Positions 44,538 through 54,127 of a stretch of 64,000 nucleotides of DNA are shown here, in pieces; the stretch's first letter is position 1, and the number at the start of each line of letters is the position of its first letter. The stretch spans positions 1 through 64,000 of the forward strand of contig JAIOAX010000002.1 of NCBI GenBank assembly GCA_019873645.1, read 5' to 3'. A program made the translations under genes and the position numbers. The notes under the pieces are model-generated. The model made no database searches, was not told where the DNA came from, and saw nothing but the letters and a program-made list of their open reading frames with translations. The stretch is from Chloroflexota bacterium (GTDB lineage: Bacteria; Chloroflexota; Anaerolineae; B4-G1; SLSP01).

Positions 44538-45302
44538 GTGAATGTCCTGCCTCTCGAAACCACCCTCACCTACGGCCCGCTGTTCTCGCGGCGGCTCGGA
44601 CGCTCATTGGGCGTGAACGTGCTGCCGTTCAACTGCAAGGTTTGCTCTTTCGATTGCCTCTATTGCCATTACGGGCGCACGACAATGCACACAGTTTCGC
44701 CGGAAGGGGTTGCCTTTCCCGATGTGGCTGTTGTGCTCCAGGCCATCGAAACCGCGCTGCGGCGCTATCCCTACGTGGACGCGCTGACCTTCTCCGGCAA
44801 CGGCGAACCGACGCTGCACCCACACTTCCCGGCCATCGTCGCCGCGGCGCGCCGCCTGCGGGACGCACTCGCGCCGCACGTGAAGCTGGCGCTGTTTTCC
44901 AACGCCACGACCGCGCACTTGCCTCACATCCAAGAGAGCCTGGGCGACTTCGACCTGCCGATCCTCAAACTGGATGCCGGCGATCCGGCGACGCTGGCGC
45001 AGGTCAATCGCCCGGCGGCAGGGGTGACATTAGAGGACATTCTCACAGGCTTGAAGGCGACGTCCCATCTGATTGTGCAAAGCGTGTTGATTGACGGCAA
45101 AGTCAGCAATATCACCGCGGAGGCATTAGAAACGTGGGCGGCGGCGCTGGATGCCATTCGTCCCGCCGCCGTGCAAATCTACAGCACTGACTACCCGGTC
45201 CCCGATGCCGGCGTAGAGCGCGTGCCGCCCTACATCCTCAAACGTATCGCCAGCGATGTTACAAAACGAACGGGGATAAACGTCGAGGCGTTTTGGTGGT
45301 AA
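44538..45302 (+). CDS. Radical SAM protein (COG0731-like)
   Basis: 254 residues from a GTG start inside word-repeat DNA; homologous proteins begin close to the YGPLFSRRLGRSLGVNVLP segment, so the true start cannot be far off. The cluster motif is FNCKVCSFDCLYCHYG, with C-x3-C-x2-C embedded. SGNGEPTLHP is the GGE-like SAM segment. This is the group annotated as wyosine-synthase-like radical SAM (COG0731); in bacteria its substrate is unknown. Confidence 0.82.
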   Translation: MNVLPLETTLTYGPLFSRRLGRSLGVNVLPFNCKVCSFDCLYCHYGRTTMHTVSPEGVAFPDVAVVLQAIETALRRYPYVDALTFSGNGEPTLHPHFPAIVAAARRLRDALAPHVKLALFSNATTAHLPHIQESLGDFDLPILKLDAGDPATLAQVNRPAAGVTLEDILTGLKATSHLIVQSVLIDGKVSNITAEALETWAAALDAIRPAAVQIYSTDYPVPDAGVERVPPYILKRIASDVTKRTGINVEAFWW

Positions 45303-45385
45303 CCTGGTAGACAGTAGACGGTAGACAGAAGACAGGGCTTGCCTGACAACGCCCCCGTTTGCCGTCTACTGTCTACCGTCTACCG
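45303..45385. repeat. GTAGACAGTAGACGG word repeat hairpin
   Basis: GTAGACAGTAGACGGTAGAC (45307-45326) is mirrored by GTCTACTGTCTACCGTCTAC (45364-45383), making a long hairpin between convergent genes. The same words are found in frame in trpF. Confidence 0.85.
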
Positions 45386-47284
45386 CTTCAGCGCCGGAAA
45401 TTCGGTGATGCGCAGATTCGTGCAGCCGTAGGGGATCAGCGTGAGCGTCTCTAGCGGTTCGGTGGATGTGACTGGACTGCGTGGCGCGTCGGCGGCGGAG
45501 CCGTGAGCCATACCCCATTCCGGCAGGCGGCGGCCCTTGACCGTCGCCGAAACCGGCGCGCCGTCGGGCGAAAAGGGTTTATCCCCCACCGGATGTTCGA
45601 CGAACGTAACGTCCGCCACAAGGCTATCTTCATCAATCGCCAGCGCGTAATTCCACGGCGTCGTCGGGTAGACCTCCCAATCGGCATGCGGCAGCTCGCG
45701 GTAGGGCGCGTCCGCGTTGATGCGCCGCCAGTCCTCGCCGATTTTGAGCGCGTAGACCAACGGCCCGCGCGTGATGGCGACGGCGTCGTTGTAGCCATGC
45801 CAAAGTGCCGGCTTCATCGGCAGGTTCAGCGTTACTTCGGTCGTGCTGCGCCATTCGCGCGTGAGGCAATAGAACGTTCCGGCTTGAGGATGCTCAATTT
45901 TGCCGTCCGCAACACGCAACGTTGCCTCAGTTGTCCACGCGGGGATGCGCAGCCACAATGGGAAGGTGACGGGACGCTCGACGGTTACGGTAAAGCGCAA
46001 TGTTGAACGGAACGGATACTCCGTATCCAGCGTAACCGTGATCGGCGCGCCGTCAATTTCCGTCTCGACGCGACTGGGAGCGTAAGCGACGGCGGCCAAT
46101 CCTCCCTCTGCCGGCATCAGCCATAGATGCGCGGCAAATTTCGGCCAGCCCTGGCTCAGGTTCGCGGTGCAACAGCCGTAGTTCGGGTCCACGCCGAAAA
46201 TGTTGGATGCCGGGCCGTTGGTGTTCCAGATGCGGTTCTCGACGACACTGCACTCCACCTGGTTCACCTGCTGATCGTACTGATGCGCCCACATATCGGG
46301 CGAGAACGTCGCGGGCAGCGCATTGAAGATGATCTTTTCCAGGCGGTCGCCGAAGGCCGGATCGCCGAGCACGGAGAGCAGCACTTCCAGCGAGAAGGCG
46401 TACTCGACGACGGCGCACAGTTCCGTCCCGTGGGTGGGCTGCTTGCCTGCCAGGCACTCGTCGCCGGTAAAGACGCCTGTGACCATGCCGTGATAGCGAT
46501 CCAGCTTCTCGATGATGGCGTACACGGCGGCGCGGTCGCCGTCATCGCCGGTAAGACGCCACCAGAGTGCGGGGCCTTTGGGCGCCATCGCGTTGTTGAC
46601 GACGTGCCCCATAAAGTTCCAGCGGTGTTTTGGCGTCGGTGCTGTGAGAGGCCAGCGCGCGAAAAAGCTGCGCCAGTCGAAGCCCTGCGCGTGAAGTTTG
46701 ACGGCGAGATCGAGCAGCCACGGCGCGCCGGTCTGCTCATAGAGCCAGAAGATGGCGAGCAATCCCTCGAACCAACGGAACTGCCCCCAGTTGAAGAGCG
46801 GCGCGGTGTCAATATGGCGGTCGAGGCGACGCAGACACTTTTCGACAGCCGCGACGGCGCGACTGTCACCTGTGGCGTCGTGGTACTGCACCAGCACTTT
46901 CAACGCCAGCAGTTGCGCCCAGAGATCGTAATGGGCATCCTCCGGGCGGCCGGCAGCGACGATCATCTCGCGTGGGCCAAGCCAACCGTCCTCGTGCTGG
47001 TGGGTGAGGATGTAGTCTACATAGCGCACCGCCTTTTCCTTGAGCGCCGCATCATCCAGCACAAACGCCAGCGGAATCAGGCCGTCCAGCCAGTACGGAG
47101 CGCGCTCCCATGCTTCCGTGTCCCCGCCAAACCAGCGGCTATCCTTCACATCCGGCCAGAATTCGTCCAAATGCCCGCTGATTCCATCCGCCTGAATTCG
47201 CAACTGCCGTTCCAGCCACCCCAACGGCTGAATCTTCCCCAACGGCAAAGGCCGAAATGTGACAGGAATAAGGTTGTTCTGCAT
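45380..47284 (-). CDS. GH127-family glycoside hydrolase (beta-L-arabinofuranosidase type)
   Basis: 634 residues. The DUF1680/GH127 fold with an (alpha/alpha)6 barrel. VDPNYGCCTANLSQGWPKFAA carries the double cysteine that includes the catalytic nucleophile. AHQYDQQVNQVECS and EYAFSLEVLLS supply the Zn2+ and acid/base region. The N-terminus PLGKIQPLGWLERQL is also typical. No signal peptide is seen, so it acts on imported oligosaccharides. GH127/GH146 members remove beta-L-arabinofuranose, and exact specificity is not predictable. Confidence 0.9.
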   Translation of the reverse strand: MQNNLIPVTFRPLPLGKIQPLGWLERQLRIQADGISGHLDEFWPDVKDSRWFGGDTEAWERAPYWLDGLIPLAFVLDDAALKEKAVRYVDYILTHQHEDGWLGPREMIVAAGRPEDAHYDLWAQLLALKVLVQYHDATGDSRAVAAVEKCLRRLDRHIDTAPLFNWGQFRWFEGLLAIFWLYEQTGAPWLLDLAVKLHAQGFDWRSFFARWPLTAPTPKHRWNFMGHVVNNAMAPKGPALWWRLTGDDGDRAAVYAIIEKLDRYHGMVTGVFTGDECLAGKQPTHGTELCAVVEYAFSLEVLLSVLGDPAFGDRLEKIIFNALPATFSPDMWAHQYDQQVNQVECSVVENRIWNTNGPASNIFGVDPNYGCCTANLSQGWPKFAAHLWLMPAEGGLAAVAYAPSRVETEIDGAPITVTLDTEYPFRSTLRFTVTVERPVTFPLWLRIPAWTTEATLRVADGKIEHPQAGTFYCLTREWRSTTEVTLNLPMKPALWHGYNDAVAITRGPLVYALKIGEDWRRINADAPYRELPHADWEVYPTTPWNYALAIDEDSLVADVTFVEHPVGDKPFSPDGAPVSATVKGRRLPEWGMAHGSAADAPRSPVTSTEPLETLTLIPYGCTNLRITEFPALKR

Positions 47285-47364
47285 CGGCGTACCTTTCTAT
47301 TTTGGATTTTAGATTTTGGAGGAAGCAACATCTCCATCTTGCTCCCTGCCCCTTGCCTCCTGCA

Positions 47365-49374
47365 TCATTTCTCTCTGTCCCGCTTCCACAACGGCGACTT
47401 GTTCTCCAAAATGCCGCGCATCTCGAAGATTTGATCGCGCAGAGCAGCGGCTTTCTCGAACTCCCAGTTCTCGGCGGCGGCTTTCATTTCCTTCTCCAGC
47501 TCGCGGATGAGCTTCTCCAGCGCGGCGGGTTCCAGCTCCTCCGGCTTGAGTGCGCGTTCTTCTTCTTTCTGCGTTGTGGCGCGGACGCGCTCGGTGAGGT
47601 CGTGGACTTCCTTGATGATCGTTTGCGGGACGATGCCGTGTTCCTGGTTGTACGCCATCTGCTTCTCACGGCGGCGGTTCGTCTCGTCAATCGCCTCGCG
47701 CATGGCGTCGGTGACGGTGTCGGCGTACATGATGACAGCGCCGGCAGTGTGGCGCGCGGCGCGGCCCATCGTCTGGATGAGCGCGGTGGCGCTGCGCAGG
47801 AAACCCTGCTTGTCCGCGTCGAGGATCGCCACGAGGCTCACCTCCGGCAGGTCGAGACCCTCGCGCAAGAGGTTAATGCCCACCAGCACATCGTACTGGC
47901 CCAGGCGCAGGTCGCGCAGAATCTCGACGCGCTCAATGGTCTGCACTTCGCTGTGCAGATACGTGACTTTGATATTGAGTTCGCGCAGGTAATCGGCCAG
48001 GTCTTCGGCCATCTTCTTGGTCAGCGTGGTGACCAGGACGCGCTGCCCCTGGTTCACCCGTTCGCGGATGCGGCCCACCAGATCGTCAATCTGGCCTTTC
48101 GTTGGCAGGACGATGATCTCCGGGTCGAGGATGCCGGTTGGACGGATGATCTGTTCCACCACCTGATCGGCGCGCGTCAATTCGTATTCGGCGGGCGTGG
48201 CAGTGGTGTAAATCACCTGGTTCAGGCGCGCGTTGAACTCGTCAAAGGTGAGCGGGCGGTTGTCGAGCGCCGACGGCAGGCGGAAGCCGTAATCCACCAG
48301 CGTCTGCTTGCGGTTGCGATCCCCGAAGAACATGCCGCGCACCTGCGGGATGGACATGTGCGATTCGTCCACGATGAGCAGAAAGTCGGCAGGGAAGTAG
48401 TCGAGCAGCGTCCATGGTGGTTCGCCCGGCGCACGCTGATCCATGTGCCGCGAGTAGTTCTCGATGCCGGAGCAGTAGCCGATCTCGCGGATCATCTCCA
48501 GGTCGTAGCGCGTGCGCTGTTCCAGGCGTTGCGCTTCCACCAGCTTCCCCTGGGCGTTGAGTTCAGCCAGGCGTTCTTCCAGCTCGGCTTCGATATCCAC
48601 AATGGCCTGCTTAACACGCTCTTCCGACGTGACATAATGCTTGGCAGGGAAGATTTTGATCTCCTTTGGAGAATCCAACACCTCGCCGGTGAGCGGATTG
48701 ACTTCGGTGATGCGCTCGATCTCATCGCCCCAAAAGGAGACGCGATATGCAGTTTCGGTGTAGGCCGGGCGGATTTCGAGGACATCGCCGCGCGCGCGGA
48801 AGGTGCCGCGTTTGAACTCCAGGTCGTTGCGGGTGTAGTAGATGTTGACCAGGTGGCGCATTACCGTTTCGCGGCGAATCGCCTGCCCCACGTTGAGCGG
48901 CAGGATGACGCGCCCCCACTCCTGCGGATTGCCGAGCGCGTAGATCGCCGAGACCGACGCCACGACGACGACATCGCGCCGCGTGAGCACCGCCGCCGTC
49001 GCCGCCAGGCGCAAGCGGTCAATCTCATCGTTGATGTCGGCGTCTTTTTCGATGTACAGGTCATGCTGCGGGACGTAGGCTTCGGGCTGGTAGTAGTCGT
49101 AATATGAGACGAAGTATTCAACGGCATTGTGGGGGAACAGTTCCCGGAACTCCGCGTAGAGTTGCGCGGCAAGCGTCTTATTGTGCGCCAGTACCAGCGT
49201 AGGCCGCTGCGTTTGCGCGATGACCTGCGCCATCGTAAACGTCTTACCGGTGCCGGTGGCGCCCTTGAGCACCTGATGCCGGTAGCCTTTGTGCAGGCCG
49301 TCCACCAGTTGAGCAATGGCTTGCGGTTGGTCGCCAGTAGGTTTGAAGCTCGAAACCAGCTCGAATCCGGGCAT
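47365..49374 (-). CDS. uvrB: UvrABC system protein B
   Basis: Damage-verifying helicase subunit of nucleotide excision repair. The 669 residues match the family. Walker A is GATGTGKT (38-45), the damage-probing beta-hairpin is [14 protein letters not shown], and DESHMS is the helicase motif II. The C-terminal UVR motif, which binds UvrC, is [20 protein letters not shown]. It has AGGAGG at the ATG and a promoter that overlaps the divergent kimA promoter. Confidence 0.98.
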   Translation of the reverse strand: MPGFELVSSFKPTGDQPQAIAQLVDGLHKGYRHQVLKGATGTGKTFTMAQVIAQTQRPTLVLAHNKTLAAQLYAEFRELFPHNAVEYFVSYYDYYQPEAYVPQHDLYIEKDADINDEIDRLRLAATAAVLTRRDVVVVASVSAIYALGNPQEWGRVILPLNVGQAIRRETVMRHLVNIYYTRNDLEFKRGTFRARGDVLEIRPAYTETAYRVSFWGDEIERITEVNPLTGEVLDSPKEIKIFPAKHYVTSEERVKQAIVDIEAELEERLAELNAQGKLVEAQRLEQRTRYDLEMIREIGYCSGIENYSRHMDQRAPGEPPWTLLDYFPADFLLIVDESHMSIPQVRGMFFGDRNRKQTLVDYGFRLPSALDNRPLTFDEFNARLNQVIYTTATPAEYELTRADQVVEQIIRPTGILDPEIIVLPTKGQIDDLVGRIRERVNQGQRVLVTTLTKKMAEDLADYLRELNIKVTYLHSEVQTIERVEILRDLRLGQYDVLVGINLLREGLDLPEVSLVAILDADKQGFLRSATALIQTMGRAARHTAGAVIMYADTVTDAMREAIDETNRRREKQMAYNQEHGIVPQTIIKEVHDLTERVRATTQKEEERALKPEELEPAALEKLIRELEKEMKAAAENWEFEKAAALRDQIFEMRGILENKSPLWKRDREK

Positions 49375-49430
49375 GGGGTTCCTCCTGTGAGAATGGGCGA
49401 ATGGGCGAATCGGCGAATGAGCGAATTGAG

Positions 49431-49480
49431 ATTATACGCCGAGAGGCCGATATGGCAAGTCGGCGTGGCTGTGCTATAAT
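49431..49480. promoter_or_regulatory. Divergent uvrB/kimA promoters
   Basis: For uvrB on the minus strand: TTGCCA (49458-49453), 16 bp, TATAAT (49436-49431). For the permease on the plus strand: TATAAT at 49475-49480 with a weak -35. No LexA-like box was recognised. A GCGAATGG word repeat (49390-49425) lies in the uvrB leader. Confidence 0.65.
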
Positions 49481-49526
49481 CTGGGGAGCAATTTAATTTC
49501 TATCCGGTGGAGAATAAAGTTTCAAT

Positions 49527-51392
49527 ATGTGGCATACCCTGAAATACTTGCTGATTGGGCCGCCGCTTCCGACACGGGAATTGGAAGGCAAACGGCTAAA
49601 CAAAATTCGCGCACTGGCCGCCTTCTCGCCTGACGCGCTTTCTTCTATTGCCTACGCCAATCAGGAAATTTACCTGGGGCTGGTGGTCGCCGGCAGTGCG
49701 GGATTGGCGCTTACTATGCCCATCGGCGTTGCCATTACGCTGCTGTTGGTGCTGGTCGCGTTTTCATATTTCCAGACGATCCACGCTTATCCTTCCGGCG
49801 GCGGCTCCTACATTGTGGCGCTCGAAAATCTGGGCACACTGCCGGGACTGGTCGCCGGCGCAGCGTTGATGATCGGTTATTTGTTGACGGCCGCCGTAAG
49901 CCTCACCGCTGCGGTGGCTGCCATTGCCTCGGCCTTCCCGGTGCTGTGGCCCTATCGGGTGCCGCTGGCGCTGCTCTTTCTAATGATCATCACTTTGGCA
50001 AACCTGCGCGGAATCCGTGAATCCGGGACGCTGATGGCGGTGCCCGTCTACTTTTTCGTCGTCACCTATCTGGGGATGCTGGCATACGGTGCATTGCGCT
50101 TGTTGATCGAAGGCCCCGGCGTGCCGACCCTGCCTGCGCCGCCGCCCCGTGTACCGTTGAGCCTGGGCCTGATTCTGAATGCCTTCGCGTCCGGGTGTAC
50201 GGCGCTCACCGGCATCGAAGCCATCAGCAACGGCGTGCCGGTCTTCCGGCCCCCGGAATCGAAGAACGCGGGGCAAACTTTGCTGGTTATGGCATTGCTG
50301 ATGGGACTGCTTTTCGTCGGCAGTGTCGGTTTGACCCAGGAATTTTCTGTTGTTGCCGATGGAGAGGAAACCATCCTTTCGGCGCTGGCGCATCGGATCC
50401 TGGGCAACTCGCTTGCCTATTACATCATCCAACTGGCGACGATGCTCATCCTGACCGTAGCGGCGAATACCAGCTTTGCAGGATTTCCGCGCCTTACGGC
50501 TGTATTGGCCGAAGCCGGCTTTGTGCCGCGCCAGTTGCGCAACCTGGGGGAACGCCTGGTCTATACCAACGGCATTATGCTGCTGGCATTGGCGACGGGG
50601 TTACTGATTGTGCTTTTCGGCGGGGATACCCATGCCCTGGTGCCGCTTTTTGCCGTGGGCGTTTTTTCGGCGTTCACGCTGTCGCAGGCGGGGATGGTGG
50701 TGCATTGGTGGCGTGAGCGCGGCGCGGGCTGGCTATGGAAACTGGTGCTCAACGGCATCGGCGCGCTGGCCACAGGGTTGACCGTGTTGATCGTGGGGGT
50801 GAGCAAATTCGTCGCCGGCGCGTGGATTACCATTGTCCTGGTCCCCCTGCTGGTGGTGATGTTCCTGCGCATCCGGCAATACTACAAAGAAGTGCGGGAA
50901 CAACTCTCGCTAAGGGAGTATCCCCCTATGACCAAAATACCATCTGCACCGCGCATTGTGATTCCCATCAGCGGCGTACATCGTGGCATTTTCGACGCGG
51001 TCGCTTACGCTCGCTCCATTTCACAGGATGTCACGGCGGTCTATGTTGCCATTGATCCCGAACAGGCCACGCATACCCGTGAAACATGGGAACGCTGGTT
51101 TCCCGATGTGCCGCTGGTGATTGTTCCGTCGCCCTACCGTGCTGTCCTCAAACCGCTGTTGGATTACCTCGACCAGACCGATCAGGAGCATAACGACGGC
51201 CAGCTTGCCACCGTGGTCGTGCCGGAGCTGGTCCCCCCACGATGGTGGCAGGGCGTATTTCACAATCAAACGGCGCTGTTGCTTAAGGCGGCCCTGCTTT
51301 ACCGCCGTCGGCGGCTGGGCTACCAGCGGGCGATTATTGACGTGCCTTACCATTTGCGCAGCGGTTCTCAGCCACCGGCGCAGGCCGATTGA
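49527..51392 (+). CDS. KimA-like APC-family permease
   Basis: 621 residues with about twelve membrane helices and a cytoplasmic C-terminal domain (about 470-615). The start WHTLKYLLIGPPLPTRELEG and AFSPDALSSIAYANQEI are typical of the KimA/YdaO K+ importer group; YPSGGGSYIVA is the unwound first-helix region. The C-terminal part (PRIVIPISGVHRGIFDAVAYA) resembles a universal-stress-like fold that binds c-di-AMP in KimA. K+ import is likely but not proven, and no c-di-AMP riboswitch was seen upstream. A good ribosome binding site near ATG 49527 is lacking (GGTGGAG is about 14 bases away). Confidence 0.82.
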   Translation: MWHTLKYLLIGPPLPTRELEGKRLNKIRALAAFSPDALSSIAYANQEIYLGLVVAGSAGLALTMPIGVAITLLLVLVAFSYFQTIHAYPSGGGSYIVALENLGTLPGLVAGAALMIGYLLTAAVSLTAAVAAIASAFPVLWPYRVPLALLFLMIITLANLRGIRESGTLMAVPVYFFVVTYLGMLAYGALRLLIEGPGVPTLPAPPPRVPLSLGLILNAFASGCTALTGIEAISNGVPVFRPPESKNAGQTLLVMALLMGLLFVGSVGLTQEFSVVADGEETILSALAHRILGNSLAYYIIQLATMLILTVAANTSFAGFPRLTAVLAEAGFVPRQLRNLGERLVYTNGIMLLALATGLLIVLFGGDTHALVPLFAVGVFSAFTLSQAGMVVHWWRERGAGWLWKLVLNGIGALATGLTVLIVGVSKFVAGAWITIVLVPLLVVMFLRIRQYYKEVREQLSLREYPPMTKIPSAPRIVIPISGVHRGIFDAVAYARSISQDVTAVYVAIDPEQATHTRETWERWFPDVPLVIVPSPYRAVLKPLLDYLDQTDQEHNDGQLATVVVPELVPPRWWQGVFHNQTALLLKAALLYRRRRLGYQRAIIDVPYHLRSGSQPPAQAD

Positions 51393-51456
51393 GCGGGTTG
51401 TGAAGCAATCTGCTTTTCTGAAGGTGATCAGCAGATTGAGCAGATTTATGTGATAT

Positions 51457-52524
51457 ATGAGCCATACCTGGACGAACTATCTCATCAACCTGGCGCGCAT
51501 GGCCGTCGCGGCGACGCCGTTGCGTCCACTGGTGGTGGTGTATTGCCTCACGACATATTGCAACCTTAACTGCGTCTATTGCGAAGATTTTGGGGCGCGA
51601 CGCAACGCCCTTCAACCGCCTCCTCTGTCCCTGGATGACGCCAAACGGCTGCTCGCCATCATCCGCCAGGCCACGAGCAGCCTCATCATCACCGGCGGGG
51701 AGCCGTTGCTGTACCCGGAGCTGCGGGCGTTGCTGGCTTACGCCCGTCGCGACTTGCGCTTCCACATCACGCTGTTGACCAATGCGGCGCTGCTCCACGA
51801 ATATATGGACGTACTGCCCCTGCTCAACCGCTTGATGGTGAGCGTGGATGCCGCCGATCCCACGTTATGGGAACAGACCATCGGGGCCCCGCCCGGCGCG
51901 GCGTACATCATTCGTGATAACGTCATCACGGCGGCGCGGCGTCAGAAGGCGGACGGGTTTCGGCTGGTCATCAATTGCGTGGTGACGCCGGAGACGTTGA
52001 CACAGGTGCCGGCGGTACTGGATTGGTGCATCGCGCACGGAATGTTATTTTCCTTTTCACCGCAATCGGCCAATAACTGGCCGCGCTATGAATTGTTGGT
52101 CTCGCAAGCCTACCGCGATCTGGTGCTGACCATGATCGCCCGCAAACGCCGCGGCGCGCCGCTTCTGGGCAGTATGGCCTATTTGCAGATGGTGTGGGGC
52201 TTTGATCCATACCCCTGTTATCCGCTGCTGGCTCCGCGCGTGATGCCTGATGGCGGCCTGGCCTATCCCTGTCGCCCCATTGAGCGCGCCGGCGACGCTC
52301 ATGGCGGACACGATATCAATCTGCTGGCAATCGGCGACTGGTGCAAAGCCGTGCAGCGCGCTATGGAAGTTTACGGCGCGCCGCCTTCAACGTGTGGCAG
52401 TTGCTATCAACAATGTTACGTGGAGCCATCGCTGATGCAGGCCCGTCCCTGGGCGCTGCTGAGCGAATGGCTGTTCTACAAAGCCTCGCGGCAGGGGGGC
52501 CTGGCCACTTATGCGCCAGGGTGA
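51457..52524 (+). CDS. Radical SAM protein with C-terminal cysteine cluster
   Basis: 355 residues. The SAM cluster motif is YCLTTYCNLNCVYCEDFG with C-x3-C-x2-C, and LIITGGEPLLYPEL contains the GGE motif. Near the end CGSCYQQC resembles a SPASM/twitch-type auxiliary cluster site. Substrate unknown. The start codon has only a weak ribosome binding site, and the upstream spacer is a CAGATTGAGCAGATT word repeat. It shares the strand with the kimA-like gene 64 bp upstream. Confidence 0.82.
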   Translation: MSHTWTNYLINLARMAVAATPLRPLVVVYCLTTYCNLNCVYCEDFGARRNALQPPPLSLDDAKRLLAIIRQATSSLIITGGEPLLYPELRALLAYARRDLRFHITLLTNAALLHEYMDVLPLLNRLMVSVDAADPTLWEQTIGAPPGAAYIIRDNVITAARRQKADGFRLVINCVVTPETLTQVPAVLDWCIAHGMLFSFSPQSANNWPRYELLVSQAYRDLVLTMIARKRRGAPLLGSMAYLQMVWGFDPYPCYPLLAPRVMPDGGLAYPCRPIERAGDAHGGHDINLLAIGDWCKAVQRAMEVYGAPPSTCGSCYQQCYVEPSLMQARPWALLSEWLFYKASRQGGLATYAPG

Positions 52525-52622
52525 GAAGAATCGGCGAAGAGGGAATCAGCGAAGAAAGAATCGGCGAAGAGAGAATCAGTGAAGATTCGCAATTCTACCC
52601 CCCAAACTCATAGCCCCAACCC

Positions 52623-54023
52623 CTAAACCCACATCAAATCCGGGTCCTCGATCAACTGCTTAATATACTGTAGGAAGCGCGCCGCCGGGCCGCCGTCCAC
52701 CAGGCGGTGATCGAACGTCAGGCTTAGCCACATCAGCTTGCGGATGCAGATTGCGCCGTTGTAGACCGCCGGTTTCTCCTGGATGCGTCCCACGCCGAGG
52801 ATGGCGATTTCGGGCAGGTTGATGATCGGCGTGAAAGCGTCAATGTCGAACATCCCCAGGTTGGTGATGGTGAAGGTCCCGCCGGTCAATTCATCGGGGA
52901 GCACCTTGCCCGCGCGGGTACGCTGTACCAGATCGTGCGTGGCGCGGGCGATCTCCAGCAGCCCCAGACGATCCACATGGCGCACCACCGGCACGATCAA
53001 ACCGCGTTCGGTATCCATCGCCAGGCTGATGTGGATGTCTTCCAGTTGGCGGATGACGCCGGCCACTTCGTCGAGCCGCGCGTTGACGGCGGGGAACTTG
53101 CGCAGCGCCTTCGCGCAGATCACCATCAACAGGTCGTTGTAGCTGATGTTGAAGCCGAGCTCCTTCGCAAAGCGCGTCTTGAGCTTCTCGCGCAGCGCGG
53201 CGAACGCCGTCGCATCCACCTCCATCGTAAGCGTCGTTTCCGCCGTGGTGACGTGGCTCGTGTGCATCCGCTGCGCGATGATTGCCCGAATCCCACTCAT
53301 CGGCGTCTCCGTAGGAGCGGGAGAGGGGGAGATGGAGAGAGAGGGGGAAGGAGGGAGGGGGAGAGCGAGAGATTCGCTGATTCGCTCATTCGCCGATTCT
53401 TTCATTCGCTCATTCGCTCTCTCTACATCCGCCTTCGTGATCTTCCCCTCCGGCCCGCTGCCGACGACGGTGCGCAGGTCTACGCCCAGGCTTTCCGCCA
53501 GACGGCGCGCCACCGGCGTCACCTTTGGCGCGGCGGCGATATAGGCGGCGACATCCTTCTCCACAATGCGCCCGTTCGGCCCGCTGCCGACGATTTCCGT
53601 CAAATCAACCCCGTGCGCTTCGGCCAGCTTCCGCGCCCGCGGCGAGGCGAAGAGGCGCGCGGGTGCAGGGGTGACGGGGTGAGGGGATGACGGGGTGACT
53701 GGCTGATTCGCCCATTCGCTCATTCGCTGATTTGCTGATTCTTCCGTTCGCTGATTCGCTGATTCTCCCATCCGCTCATCCGCCGTATCCGTCATCCGCG
53801 CGATCACCGCCAGCACGGGCATGCGCGTACCGGCAGGCGCCAAAATCTCGCGCAGATAGCCGTCAGCAGCGGCTTCGACTTCCAGCACGGCTTTATCGGT
53901 TTCCACCGAAAATAAGGGTTCGCCGCGTTTCACCGGCTCACCCACGGATTTCAACCACTCGACAATCACACCATCGTTCATCGTTTCGCCCAACATGGGC
54001 AGGATAATTTCTTTGATTGCCAT
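52623..54023 (-). CDS. Dihydrolipoamide acyltransferase (E2)
   Basis: 466 residues, core of a 2-oxoacid dehydrogenase complex. Lipoyl domain 1-76 (lipoyl lysine K44 in VETDKAVLE), then two peripheral-subunit-binding domains (about 118-155 and 163-198, both with the GSGPxGxI signature), then the acyltransferase domain ending with DHRLVDG. Two such binding domains in one E2 are unusual. The linkers (about 78-115 and 200-235) are full of ANQRMSE and ANERISE words coded by the GAATCAGC/GAATGAGC repeats that also lie between genes. It is downstream of the fused E1 gene, 104 bp away. Confidence 0.93.
   Translation of the reverse strand: MAIKEIILPMLGETMNDGVIVEWLKSVGEPVKRGEPLFSVETDKAVLEVEAAADGYLREILAPAGTRMPVLAVIARMTDTADERMGESANQRTEESANQRMSEWANQPVTPSSPHPVTPAPARLFASPRARKLAEAHGVDLTEIVGSGPNGRIVEKDVAAYIAAAPKVTPVARRLAESLGVDLRTVVGSGPEGKITKADVERANERMKESANERISESLALPLPPSPSLSISPSPAPTETPMSGIRAIIAQRMHTSHVTTAETTLTMEVDATAFAALREKLKTRFAKELGFNISYNDLLMVICAKALRKFPAVNARLDEVAGVIRQLEDIHISLAMDTERGLIVPVVRHVDRLGLLEIARATHDLVQRTRAGKVLPDELTGGTFTITNLGMFDIDAFTPIINLPEIAILGVGRIQEKPAVYNGAICIRKLMWLSLTFDHRLVDGGPAARFLQYIKQLIEDPDLMWV
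53330..53430. repeat. In-frame word repeats in E2 linker 2
   Basis: GATTCGCTCATTCGCC-type words and a purine-rich GAGAGGGGGA run encode the second linker of the acyltransferase. Confidence 0.8.
53680..53792. repeat. In-frame word repeats in E2 linker 1
   Basis: GATTCGCTGATTCTTCCG-type words in tandem encode the linker between the lipoyl and first subunit-binding domain. They belong to the same family as 24256-24300 in copA and 49390-49425 upstream of uvrB. Confidence 0.85.
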
Positions 54024-54039
54024 AGAATGCTCCTTGAAG

Positions 54040-54125
54040 AAGATAGGGATTGGGGACTGGGGATTTGGGATTAGGGATTGGGGATTGCACCCTATTCCCT
54101 AATCCCCAATCCCTAATCCCCTGAG
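54040..54125. repeat. GGGATTGGGGATT word repeat between E1 and E2
   Basis: Tandem GGGATTAGGGATTGGGG words and mirrored CCCTAATCCCCAATCCC words form a hairpin in the 104-bp E1-E2 spacer. Confidence 0.85.
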
Positions 54126-54127
54126 CT

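Noticed and set aside
46127-47434. A 435-codon open frame on the plus strand
   Set aside because: It lies opposite the GH127 gene and shows no protein family features.
47302-49107. A 601-codon open frame on the plus strand
   Set aside because: It is antisense to uvrB, whose motifs are complete; the translated sequence shows antisense composition and no domain.
49375-49526. c-di-AMP (ydaO) riboswitch before the KimA-like gene
   Set aside because: The spacer is short, mostly word repeats and promoter elements, and lacks the conserved aptamer segments.
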